From assembly GCA_000442125.1 (NCBI GenBank), contig KE546972.1, forward strand, positions 394,022-458,021: 64,000 nt of DNA, in the 5' to 3' direction. Below are positions 12,088-23,914 of the stretch, one piece after another (positions within the stretch are counted from its first letter, which is position 1; the number at the start of each line of letters is the position of its first letter). The notes under the pieces are model-generated. The model saw nothing but the letters and a program-made list of their open reading frames with translations, did no database searches and was not told the DNA's origin. The position numbers and the translations under genes are program-made. The stretch is from Opeltia flavorubescens. Its lineage: Eukaryota > Ascomycota > Lecanoromycetes > Teloschistales > Teloschistaceae.

Positions 12088-12696
12088 ATGGGCAGAACCA
12101 ATGAGGAAAAGCATCGATTCTGGCTGAACAACATGAGGGCAAGGACAGCACAGCTGGATCCATCAGCAGCAACAGTTTCAAGGAGAGAATTGAAACTTAT
12201 CAATGCTCGACAAGAATACGAAGCACTCCAAACTCTGGCAGCGGAGGATGAAGCAGAGGCAAATCGACTCCGAGGATTTCTTGACATGGTACGAGCACCA
12301 TTCTTCCGCACCATCACTCTGCAACAAATTGAATGGTTGGAGGATGATCTTCGGATTTGGAGTGGATGGGCTTCAGATGGCCGACAGAATGTCAATGCGG
12401 CAAAGTCCAAACTTGACAAAGCCGAGGTATATGCCGCAGAGGGTCGCAGAAAAGCTCAGGAGCGTCAAGAAAAAGCCATCAAGGAAGAGGCCACCGACGC
12501 TGCCGAGGAGAAAACAGCCGGGGATGAACGCCCTGCGGAAGCCGCTCAAGACCAATATTCGGCGCAAGAAATCCAGCAGCTCTCTGCGCAGGCTGCGTAC
12601 TTGACCAACCAGGCAGCACAACTGGCAGCACAAGCCGCTCAGCTGTTGGCACAAGCAGCACGGCTGGCGGCAGCGAAGGGGTCAAAGTCGGAGTGA
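12088..12696 (+). CDS. Hypothetical Ala/Gln-rich coiled-coil protein (202 aa)
   Basis: Single-exon gene. The open frame extends further upstream but without an ATG, so I start at 12088 (CCAATATGG). The product is highly charged and helical: residues about 1-120 are Arg/Glu/Leu-rich with Trp residues, about 120-155 are Lys/Glu/Ala-rich, and the tail repeats a QAAQLAAQAAQLLAQAARL pattern, a likely coiled coil. No signal peptide and no membrane segment. I do not recognise a family. It sits only about 350 bp from the AT-rich block, yet its codons show no C-to-T erosion, so RIP did not spread into it. Confidence 0.6.
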   Translation: MGRTNEEKHRFWLNNMRARTAQLDPSAATVSRRELKLINARQEYEALQTLAAEDEAEANRLRGFLDMVRAPFFRTITLQQIEWLEDDLRIWSGWASDGRQNVNAAKSKLDKAEVYAAEGRRKAQERQEKAIKEEATDAAEEKTAGDERPAEAAQDQYSAQEIQQLSAQAAYLTNQAAQLAAQAAQLLAQAARLAAAKGSKSE

Positions 12697-13044
12697 TGGA
12701 ACGTCGATACCACGAGTGCAGACTCATCTTGTCGTTAGTCTTCGTGTCGTTGTTGAGGTGTTGAAGAGGGACTACTTGCTAGAAGATGGTGGGGACGGTT
12801 TTGGAGGATGTCGTATCAAACATGTAGGAGATTATCGATAGAGTGGAGAGAAGGTGGAGATTTTTAGAGTAGCGTGGGATGGGTGGGTGGACACACGGTC
12901 CGGTTTGATAGACTAGCATCTCCCCCTGACCATGGTCATAATGAAATTCAACGTGAACCATTAGTATATCGATTTCCCACCTATTTTGCTACCTCTTCAG
13001 TATATATAGTCGCCTAGGTGTACCAGATTACCATAACCTTTTCA
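12697..13044. other. Left flank of the AT-rich block
   Basis: Normal-composition sequence that changes abruptly to about 85% or more A+T near 13045, within some tens of bases. A minus frame at 12779-12961 looks like chance. No gene or terminal repeat seen at the junction. Confidence 0.6.
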
Positions 13045-13689
13045 CTTTTTTATTTCGGTAAAAATAAATTTTAAAAATTAAAAATTATATACGCCCGACG
13101 CTTTATACTTATATTTTACCCTTATTCTACTATAATTTTATTATAATTTCGTTATAATTTTATAATAATTCCTATTATATTAAATTTATAAAGTTTTTCT
13201 ATAATTAAATATACTATAATATTTTTTTATATTTTAAAATTTTATTTATTTAATATTTATAAAATTTTAGAAATTATTTAATATAATATTTTTTAAACTT
13301 TATTATATTATTTAAATATATACTAGTATTAATTTATAACTCTATTAATTTTTATTATAATCTATTTTTTATATCTATTTTTTAGTTAAATTTATATCTA
13401 TAAAATTTTATTTAAATTTTATTTATAAATCCGTTCTATATATATAAAAAAAATCTAATTAATAAAAAAATATTAAAAAAAAATAGTTATAATTTAAAAA
13501 ATTAAATTTAAAATTTATATTTTTAAANNNNNTAATTAAAAAAAATTTAAAATTTATTTTTATATTTATTTAATTTATTTATTAAAATAAATTAATTAAA
13601 TTTATATTAAATATAATATTTATAAAATTTTTATATTTTAATTTAATTTTAATTAATATATATTAAATTATTTTTTAAAAATATTAGCG

Positions 13690-14617
13690 TTTTAATTATA
13701 TATAATAGTACTCGCGTAAAATTTATATATATCGATTAATAGATATTAAAAATCGGAACTATTAATAATAAGTATTCTAGTATAAAAATTTTTATATTAT
13801 ATATATTATTAAATATAAAAAATAATAAAGTTTTAAAAAAAAAAAAAAGTTTTTTATTTATTTAAATATATTTAGTTTTTTATTTAAATTATATTCGCTA
13901 TAATAATTAATAATTTATAGGCTCGGTTATTAAAATATATTAGATTAAATATATAAACTCGCGAGATATATATTTATAGCTAGGTATATATTAAAATTTT
14001 TTAGATAATTAAAATAACGAATCTTTATATTATTATTTTTAATAAATTTACTAATATATTTTATATAATTTAGAATAAATAATAGGTTTATATATTATTA
14101 TCGCCGGCGAAGTAATTTAAATAAAAAATAAAAGGTTAAAAATAAAAAAAAATATAGGTTTTTTATATTTTAAAGGGATTTATATTAGGTAAAATATATA
14201 ATATAAAAAATAGTATTTATAAATAATATTAGCGGAGTTATTATAAATATTTAAATATTTAAATTAAAGTATTAAAATAAATTTTTTTTTAATAAAAATT
14301 TTAAAAAAAATTAAAAACCTTTAAAATAATTTTAAATTTATAGTAAATAATATATATATAAATATATATATAATCGAATTTTTATAGCGGAACTAGAAAA
14401 ATATAATGAATTTATAGTAAAAAAATAATAAAATAATATTATAATTATAAAAAATAATTAAAATAAAATTTAAAAATTATATTATATTTTATAATTATAT
14501 TATTATATAATATTATTACTATTAAAAATCTTTAATATATATATAAAAAAAATTATTACCGATTTAAAAATCTTTTATAATTATATTTTTTTTTTATATA
14601 TAAAGCGCTTTATTTAT
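13690..14617 (+). repeat. Relic sharing short matches with 25600-26080
   Basis: Several strings here recur in the same order and orientation near 25.60-26.08 kb: a GGTTAAARATAAAAAAAAATA segment, an ATATATAATCGAATTTTTATA segment followed by an AATTTATAG string, and a GATTTAAAAATYTTTTATA segment. This suggests two copies of an older repeat, one of which now ends where the Gypsy fossil begins. In sequence this A+T-rich, chance similarity is a real risk. Confidence 0.3.
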
Positions 14618-14912
14618 TATTACCATCAAGCTATAGAAGCAGTTAGTATTTAGACCCCCGGTGGAAATTATATAATAGAAACAATGTATTGAGTTATATA
14701 CAGCGGGCCTTCTGAGAAGTTTAAGCGGGGTTGCTTAAATAATCACTATCTAGTACGGAGTAAATATATTTTTAGGTATATAGCGATCCCTTTTACTTTC
14801 TATTAGAAAATAAAAATTAGTTCTTTAATATATTTAAATATATACGCTATAGGCAGTTCTTCTATAATAATTCACGCTTCTGAATTAATTTAATTATATC
14901 TAGTATATTATA
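14618..14912 (+). repeat. Left LTR of the Gypsy fossil
   Basis: 295 bp, aligning over its whole length with 23620-23914. Its ends (TATTA..TATA) are what a TGTTA..CA-type LTR looks like after C:G-to-T:A change. This copy is the less eroded of the two and keeps several CpA/TpG sites. Confidence 0.9.
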
Positions 14913-16439
14913 GTTCTAACTCTTTTTCTTTATATTCGGAGGCCCGGATTATTATTAAAAATATCTACTAGAAGAACTCGCGGTCGTAATAGAAATAGGA
15001 ATAATAGTAATAGTATAATTACTAATTTTTAGAATCTAAATATTTAATCGGAAACTATACGTATAAATTTAATAAACGAATTTTTTAGTATAACTAGTCT
15101 AATAATTTCTTAGAATAAATATATTATAAAACTATTTAATAATATTACGGGATCGTAGTAGAATAGTAGTATTTCTTTAGCGGAACTGACGCCGGGTTCT
15201 AATACTCGTCGTTATAAGAGCAAGAAGCTAATATATAATACGACTCCGTCCCCTTTACTATCTAGTTTAAATAATAGTAGCTATAATAATAGCGATTCCT
15301 TAAATACTTCCTCGAATATATAAATAAAACGGGAGATTAAAAATTTAAAATATAAAATAAAAAAGGTTATTAAACGTACTTATCGCTTTAAAAAGGCTAG
15401 AATAGTTTATTAATAAATTTAAATAATATTCTAAAAGCTTCGTATATCTATTAAAATATCTATATCTATTATTCCGCCTATTAATATTAAACCTCCTATT
15501 ATTATAAAGCTAAAAGATATTAAACTAGCCCTTTTACTAAATTATCTACTAAAAAATAGTTTTACTAGCTATTAAATATAGATATTATAAATAGATATAA
15601 CGTTTAAATTATTATAAAATTTATTTTTAATAAATAAAATAAAGATCCGGTTTACTATATTATTATTAAAAAATAACCTCCTAATATAATAAACTTAGTA
15701 TATAAAAATAAATAAAATTAATATAAATTAGTCTAATTTTTATAAATAACTATTTAATTTTTTATTAAATAAAGAAAGCCGATTTTTAAACTCCTTATTA
15801 AAGTATTATATATTAAAATAGGGTATAATAACGCTATAAAAGTTTTATAATTAGATAAAAATATTTAAAAATTAATTACCGGAGCTATTAAAAAAATAAT
15901 ATATAATAAATTTTATTATAAAACTTAAACGCGATATTTAAACGCTAGTATACTAATTTAAATATATATTTAAAAATAAAATAAAGGATAAATAAATAAT
16001 TTTAGCGATTTATATAAAAGGTATTATAAAAGGTACTAATATAAGTATTTTTTATAAAAAGCCTTTTTCTTTAAACTAAAGTAACTAGGGTAATTAAATT
16101 TCAAAAAAGCTTTACGGTAGTTATATAAGGGATAAGCGGAAATATAATAATTATAAACTCTATAATAGGCCTTTTATAGGATTAAAAAATAGTAAAAATA
16201 TTAGTTTAAAGAATTTAAGCTAAATAAAATATTATAATTATTATAAAAAGAGTTATTATTTTACTAATTACCTTTATATAAAAAAATCGGTAAAAAAGAT
16301 ATCTATTAAAGGTACTAAATCTAGTACTAATAAAAATTCTAATATAATTTTAGAAAACGACTAAATTTAAATAAAGTTTTAGCGTTTAAATATTATTTAA
16401 TTAAAGTAATAAAAGGAATTAAAATAGTATCCTAGTTCT

Positions 16440-19400
16440 ATATAAGCGATTAAATTAGAAAAACTTCTATACTATTAAATACGGGGTTAAATATTAACTA
16501 TATCTTATAAGCTAAAGTAGTAGAATAGGGCCTTATTCTAATAGATACTAGTTATTCTATATTAAACTAGCTCCGAAATTAGTAGTATTATTATTATAGG
16601 ACCTATAATTTTAAATAAACCTATATTAATAGCTAGAATATAAAATAAATAATTTTTATTACCTTTTTCTATATTATTAATTTAAACGAATATAATATAA
16701 TTTTAAATATTTTAAAAATCTATAAAGCTGGCTTACTTATTAATATATAGACTATAAAATAGCGCTTTCCTATTAAGGTTAATCGAATATAGATAAACTA
16801 TTTATAAATTTTTAAATAATCTTTTAAAGTATACTTTATTATATATACTTTAATAATATTAGTAGTAAAAGATTCAGTCGATATTAATAATATAAAAATT
16901 TTATATTAAATTAAAAGCTTTGAGCCTATATTTTTTATAGTAAAATTAAATAAGTTGCTTTAATTAAAATCTAGTAATTATACTATTAATTTAATAAAAG
17001 GTAAAAAATTATTATATAAACTAATATATAATCTATTAAATAATAAGTTAAAAAAATTATATTAATATTTTAAAAAAGCTTTTAAAAAAGGCTGGATCTA
17101 ATATTTAGTCTCGCCTATAAAAGTTTCTATTCTATTTATATTAAAAAAGGATAATAGATTATATTTATATATAAATTACTATAATTTAAATATAGTAATA
17201 ATTAAGAATCGGTATTCGCTTTTTTTAATTACTAAAACTTTAGACCGCTTATATAGCGTAAAAAAATTTATAAAGATAAATATATATAATATTTATTACT
17301 AGATTAGAATTAAGTAAAAAAATAAATAAAAAATAATATTTTATACTAGATATAAATACTTTAAATACTTTATTATATTTTTTAATCTAGTAAATACCTC
17401 TATAACCTTTTAAATATATATTAATAAAGCCTTAGTAGGAATAGTTAATATTTTTTATATAATATACCTAAATAATATTTTAGTATATTTAAATTTTAAA
17501 GAAGAATACTAGGAATATATTTATATAATTTTACGCCGGTTTTATAAATACTAATTATTCCTAAATTTAAAAAAATACATATTTAATATAAAATAGCTAG
17601 AATTTTTAGAATATATTATATTATTTAAAAGAGTAGAAATAAACTTTAAAAGAATAAATATAATTTAAAATTAGTCTATTCCGAAATTATATAGGAATAT
17701 TTAAGTATTTTTAAATCTAATAAATTTTTATTGGCGATTTATTAAATATTATTTAAAAATTATAGCGTTTATAATTAATCTATTAATCGATACAAAGAAT
17801 AGTAAAAAATTAAAACTATTAAAATAGAATAATACCGTTTAAAAAGCTTTTAAAAAATTAAAAAAAACTTTTACTACGGTATTATTATTAAAGTATTTCG
17901 ATCTAGCGCGTAAAATCTAGATTAAAATAAATACTTTAGATTTTAGTATTTCTAGTATTATAACTTAACTAGATAATAATAGTATCTACTACCTAGTAGT
18001 TTTCTAGTTAAAAAAAATAATAACGGTCGAATAGAATTATAAAACCTATAATTAAAAGCTATTTATTATCGTCAAAATCTTTAAATAATAGCGATACTAT
18101 TTTAAAAGAGCCTAATATACTATTAAAATATAATTAGATTATAATAATTTAAGGGGATTTATATATATTAAGTAATTTAATAATAGATAACAGCGTTAAA
18201 TTATAAAATTAATAGTTATAAATTTCGAGATCTTCTATTAAATTAAAAAATCGAATCTAGTAGATTTTTTATTAAAAAAGCTAGATTATTAAAAAATCAA
18301 TTTTAAAGCTTTAATAATAATATTTATATTATAATAAAAACTATTTTTTATTAATAATATATTATTTATACTGGTAGCGGTAAAAAAAATAAAGGTAATA
18401 TATTTATATAAAAGATATAAAAGAAGGTTTAAAAAACTTTTATTAAGGGCTAATACTTTTAAAAAACTTAATAGTAGCCTACCGGTCTAAAATTTTTGTA
18501 GTATATTAATATTAATAATACCCTATAAAAATCCTATTAAAGGCTTTTAAAAGGGAAATCTACCTTTTAATAAAAAAAATATAATAAATTTTACTACTAG
18601 AATAGCTAGTTATAAATAGCACGTTCTATATTAAATAGTAAAGAATACTACTTTTAGTAAAATAGCTTATAGTAATAATTTAATAAGTATAAAAAAAATA
18701 ATCTTATAGTTTTAATAAAATAATAATTTTATTATTATATAAAAACGTAATATTAAAAACGCTTATAAAAAAAATTTTAAATATATAAAAGCTAAATTAT
18801 AAAATTTAGAAGTAAAAAGCGAGTTATTATTTTATAAATTTCTATATATTTTAAAAAACTCTACTATTTATATAAAATTTATAATAAAATATTATAATAA
18901 CCTTTTAGCCGGGTATTTTAGAGCGGAATAAATAATAGAATTATTTTACTACTAGTATTAATAATCTAATTTAAATAAAAAAATTAAAAAATATATATAG
19001 ATATACAATATTTACTAATATATAAAAGTATACTAGTATAAACCGTATAGTAAATTATAGTCCTTCTCTATTTTTAATAATCTATACTAAAAAATTACTT
19101 TAGATTTTATAACGGGATTACTACCGTTAAAATACTATATAGATATAGCTAATATTATATTAATAATAGTAGACCGGTATTTAAAAATAGCTATATATAT
19201 TCTATATATAAAAATAATTAATATAGTAGAATTCGCAGATTTATTCTTTGAAATAATAATTTATAAAAGGATTACTTTAAAAAGTATTATTAGTAATAAA
19301 AGCTTGTTATTTATAAATAAATTCTAGTTTAAAATCTATTACCGCCTAAAAATAAAAAAAAAATTAAATATTACTTTTTATTTTTAAATAAATAATTAAA

Positions 19401-20160
19401 TAAAGTATTAAAACTAATCGCTAAAATACTACCTTTAAATTTATTCGAATAAGGAGTAATTTAATTAAATAAAAATTCTTTTTATTATAAAATTTATATA
19501 TAATAATAGTATTTATTCTACTACTAATAAAATATTATTTTTTTTAATAACTAGGGTATATCCGGATCTAAAGTTTAATATTATAAATAATATTCCTAAA
19601 AAAAAGGCCCGTAAAGTTAGTATACTAGTAGTAAGAAAATATATAAAAAAACTAATAGAATTATATAAAAAGTTAAGCTAGAAATAGTAAAAAGTATAAA
19701 AAAAGTAGATAAAATACTATAATCGTTCCTATATAGATATAGAATTTAGTTTAGGCGATATAGTATTCCTATTATTAAAAAATTTAAAGTTAAAGAAACT
19801 ATTTAAAAAATTTATTTATTATTATATTAGATTATATTATATCGAGAAATATATTAATTTCTAGGCGTATAAATTATTATTATTATCTAGTTCGCGTATT
19901 TATAACGTCTTCTATATTTTTTTACTAGAGAAATATTAGTAGAGAAAAGGGTAAAAGATTTTTTAATATTTACTTCTAGAGCTTATAGATAATAAGCTAG
20001 AATAAAAAATAAAAATAATTTTAAATAAGTGTATTAAAGGATCTAAAGGTAAGACGGAATAGTATTTAATTAGCTAAATAAATTAATTAAAAGAGTATAA
20101 CTTATAATAATTAAAATTAGATTTAATAAATACCGGGGATTTAATAAAAAAATTTAACTA
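16440..20160 (+). pseudogene. Decayed pol region of the Gypsy fossil
   Basis: Protease, reverse transcriptase, RNase H, integrase and chromodomain remains lie in the canonical chromovirus order on the plus strand. The RT palm core (near 17.46 kb) and the RNase H and integrase core regions are still recognisable by their spacing and surrounding hydrophobic pattern. It is non-functional. Confidence 0.85.
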
Positions 20161-20510
20161 AAATTATAAAGAACCGCCGAAGAAATATAGAAAAAAAAGT
20201 TAAATATTTTAATTATATTAGCCGCTATTCCTTTTAAAGCTTTTAATAGGCTTTTTATAAATTTAAATAATATTATCTCTATTTAAAAATAAATATAGAA
20301 AAAAATAATATAAATAATAAAGTTTATATTAAATTTTTAAAAACTAATTAGTTTATTTAAAAAAAACTTATTAAATATAAATTAAAAATAAATTTAGAAT
20401 AGTAAATAAAATTTATTAAAATAAAATTCGAGTCTATTTAATAAAATAAATACTTACTAGTAATTATATCTTATTTAATTTTTTTACGCTATATCTCCGT
20501 ATATTATTCT

Positions 20511-20610
20511 ACAACTTATTATATTCTTTTATTCTATAACTTACTATACTTTTTTATTCTATAATTTACTATATTCTTTTATTTTATAATTTACCGCGTT
20601 TTTTTATATT
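20511..20610. repeat. 25-bp minisatellite, about 4 copies
   Basis: Consecutive units of the form ATAATTTACTATATTCTTTT plus ATTCT repeat with a 25-bp period and few differences between copies. Confidence 0.8.
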
Positions 20611-20872
20611 AATAAACTCTCAGTCTACTTCTTTATATTACTTTTATTAGCTAATAAAACTTTATTAATAACTTTATTAGTAGCTGCGCGGTAATAAAGA
20701 GTAATATTATTTTTTAGAATTTTGGGTATCTTTAGAGTTTTTAGAGTTTAAAAGCCCTAAAGCTCTCTTTATAGTACTAGATAGACCTATTCTATTAGCA
20801 AGATGGATGGTTTAAAGGGTAAAGGTCTTATACCGGAAGCTCTTTTCTTCTTTATTATATATATCCTCCTCT

Positions 20873-21012
20873 AGTTCCTTTTATTAGTATTTCTATTAAT
20901 AATTCCCTTCGTTAGTATTTCTATTAATAGTTCCCTTCGTTAGTATTTCTATTAATGATTCCCTTCGTCGGTATTTCTATTAGTAGTTCCCTTTATTAGT
21001 ATTTCTATTAAT
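20873..21012. repeat. 28-bp minisatellite, 5 copies
   Basis: Five units with the core TTCCCTTCGTTAGTATTTCT followed by ATTAAT, exact 28-bp spacing. Copies are nearly identical, more so than surrounding sequence would predict if they had decayed independently. Confidence 0.88.
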
Positions 21013-21122
21013 AATTTACTACTAGTTTAGTATAGGGAAAAATTAGTAATTATAAAAATATTATCGGCGTTAAAAATTTAAGGGAATTAGTAATTAAAGC
21101 GGTATTATTTAATTAAAAAAGT

Positions 21123-21218
21123 ATCGTTTAATTCGTTCTTTCCTCCTTAAAAATATTATTTAATTCGTTTTTTCCTTTTTAAAAATATCGTTTAATTTAT
21201 TCCTTTCTTTTTTAAAAT
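21123..21218. repeat. 32-bp minisatellite, 3 copies
   Basis: Three units of the form ATCGTTTAATTCGTT followed by a pyrimidine run and TTAAAAAT, 32-bp spacing, with moderate divergence. Confidence 0.8.
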
Positions 21219-23603
21219 ACTATAGCCGAAGTTTTTAAAGCGCTATAATTAAAGTCGTTTTTTATTATTATACTAATCTTTACGTATTCTAAATTAACCT
21301 AAAGGTAATAGGGCGGAATATAAATTTATAGCTTATAAAGCCGAAGTAAATTATAAATTTATATCTACCTTTTTCTAAATTATACTTCTAGATTAGCCGT
21401 TTTCTATTATATTTTCTCTACTCGCCGGCGTAGCTATCGCTTCTACTTTCCTATTTAATTCGAAGTCGCTCTTAACTTTAATAGGTTATTTATCGGAATA
21501 AATAGTAAAAGACGGCCTATAATAGTCGGCGCCCTAATATTTAACTCTAGAGGCCTTAATAAAACCAGGTCTTATAATTACTAAAAGAAATTAATAAAGA
21601 ATAGTAGAATTTAATATAATAAATATACTAGATTTAATAAGCTAGCCGGCCCTTTTATAAAAATAGACTACTTTTAATTAGTTTAGTTACCATTTAAAAC
21701 CTTTTTTAGATTATTATTAAAAACTAACTATCGTTCTAGATTTAAATAAAGTTCTCGCTAGAATTAAACGGTATAGTAGACTACCACTTTATACTACTTA
21801 ACTATTAACTGATTTAAAGCGAAATTACTAAAAAAATCAGCTTTTAAAAATATACGGGGTAATATTAAAAGCTCTAGTATAAATCTAATAATAAATTTAA
21901 TAAAAAGATTAACTAGTACTAAATCTAAATAGGCTATTATTAAAAATTGCGTAGAAGGTAATAAAAGCCGTATTAAGTTTTACTAGCTAAATTCCTAATT
22001 ATTAAATACCGCTTTTATTATAGAAAATACTCCGTTTAAAGGTAATTAACTAAAACCTAATAGTAAAGTTTTATTATACTAACTATAGATTAATAATAAA
22101 TAAGTTAAAAGTAAAAAACTTAGTAATAATTTATTATAATATAATAAAGGTTTGTTTTTATTACTATTAAATATTATAGATTCGGATTTTTTTTTTCTCT
22201 TTTTATTTCTTCTATCCACGCCGTTTAAATAGACCTCCTCTTTTTATAAAAAAATACTTACTATATAAAGGCCGTTAAAGCGAGTAGGATTAAATATATA
22301 AATTTATTTATAGAATTCCTAATTCTATAAAAGCTCCTAAAGTCTATTATTAAATTATTCGGGACTTTAGGATAAAGTCTCTCCCGCTAAAAAACCTAAA
22401 AAAAAATCTTTATTTTAATCTATAAATAAACCTCGGCTATAAAAAAATAAATCTAAATTTAAGTAGGGAAAATAATAAACTTCTATAAATATAAATAATT
22501 AACAATCTATATATAATATATTATTCTTCTATTTTAACTCGCGTATTTATCGTTTAAAATTACGGATTTTCTAATAAAAATCTTCTTATTTAATAAAATC
22601 CCGGCGGGTTTTATATAAAAGTTTATTATTATAAACTAATAGTAGATCGATTTAATTACTAATTAAATTTACGCTTTAATTATAAATCTAAAAATTCCGA
22701 GTTATTTTTACTAACTTTTTATTTATAAAAAATATAAGATTCTATTTTTAAATAGTATTTAAATATTTTTAGATACGTTTAAAATATTTTTATACTATTA
22801 ACTATATAAAATAAAGAATTTAAATAAAATTAATATAAAATAATTAATATATTAATAAACTTACTACTAAATAACTTTAAATATTTTTATAATTCTAGCG
22901 GTATATATAATATAAAGGCCCTGTATACTCCTTCCGGTATAATATATATAGAATTTTATTATCAAAAGATATAGCCTTTAATAACGCGTAAAAGTAATAA
23001 TTATATAATAAAAACCCTATATTAAATTAGATCTATAATTTAAGTAATTATTTAAGTTTTAAATTATTATATAAAGATTTTATCTATTAAAAAATAAATA
23101 TAAAAATAAAAAAAACTTATTATTAATATCTTTAAAAACTTTACTACTAATAGATTTACTACTACTAAATAAACTATTAAATATTATAATACCTATAATA
23201 ATTAGTAAAAAAGAAAAAAAGGAAAATTTCTATAAAAGCCTATATTTATCTATTAGCGCGATTACTAGCCCCTTTTATATTATACTAGAATAAAGTTTAT
23301 ATATTAAATAAAAAAAAATTTTTAACCTTTTTAACTATAATAATAATATAACGTTTTTTCTACTTTTTTTTTATTTATAAAGGTATATATAACGCCGTAA
23401 GCCTTTAATAGGTTTTTAGTAGAATTTTAATAATAAAAAAGTAATAAAAACTAGTAATTATTCTTATAGTTAATAGTATTATTATAAATAATTCTTTTCC
23501 TCTTTTTTCCTTATTAAATTTTAAATAGTTTTTAATAAATATTTATTTAAATATTTCGGATAGCTTAAATTACTTTTAAACTTTAATACTAAGGTTAATA
23601 TTT

Positions 23604-23619
23604 TAAAAAGGGAAATAAT
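23604..23619 (+). other. Polypurine tract of the Gypsy fossil
   Basis: TAAAAAGGGAAATAAT lies directly before the right LTR, the expected site of plus-strand priming, and fixes the element's orientation. Confidence 0.75.
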
Positions 23620-23914
23620 TATTACTATTAAACTATAGAAATAGTTAGTATTTAAACCTCTAGTAGAAATTATATAATAAAAATAATATATTAAATTATA
23701 TATAGCGGGCCTTTTAAAGGGCCTAAATAAGGTTATTTAAGTAATTATTATCTAGTACGGGATAAATATATTTTTAAATATATAGCGATCCCTTTTACTT
23801 TCTACTAGAAAATAAGAGTTAGTTTTTTAATATATCTGAATGTATACGCTATAGATAGTTCTTCTATAATAGTTTACGCTTCTGAATTGATTTAATTGTA
23901 CCTAGTATATTATA
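23620..23914 (+). repeat. Right LTR of the Gypsy fossil
   Basis: 295 bp, colinear with the left LTR and of equal length. Most differences are of the C:G/T:A type, and this copy is the more eroded of the two. Confidence 0.9.

Larger units (their letters stand above)
20161..23603. other. Long 3' segment of the Gypsy fossil, content unknown
   Basis: About 3.4 kb separates the chromodomain remains from the polypurine tract, much more than most chromoviruses have. It starts with three minisatellite arrays (annotated separately) and continues with a less A+T-rich stretch (about 21.3-22.6 kb) that may once have been coding on either strand. It could be an extra open frame, a captured gene, or another element inserted here; I recognise nothing in it. 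Confidence 0.5.
14618..23914 (+). mobile_element. Ty3/Gypsy chromovirus LTR retrotransposon fossil
   Basis: A 9.3-kb element bounded by two 295-bp LTRs, with a polypurine tract just before the right LTR, so it lies on the plus strand. Parts in order: LTR, gag remains (about 14.99-16.38 kb) with a CCHC-knuckle-like region near 16.23 kb, protease region near 16.47 kb, reverse transcriptase about 17.1-17.6 kb, RNase H about 17.88-18.15 kb, integrase about 18.88-19.56 kb, chromodomain-like end about 19.96-20.16 kb, then an unusually long 3' segment. The order protease-RT-RNaseH-IN-chromodomain defines chromoviruses. It is thoroughly broken (dozens of breaks) by RIP. No clear target duplication is visible. 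Age cannot be read from LTR divergence because RIP dominates the differences. Confidence 0.9.
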
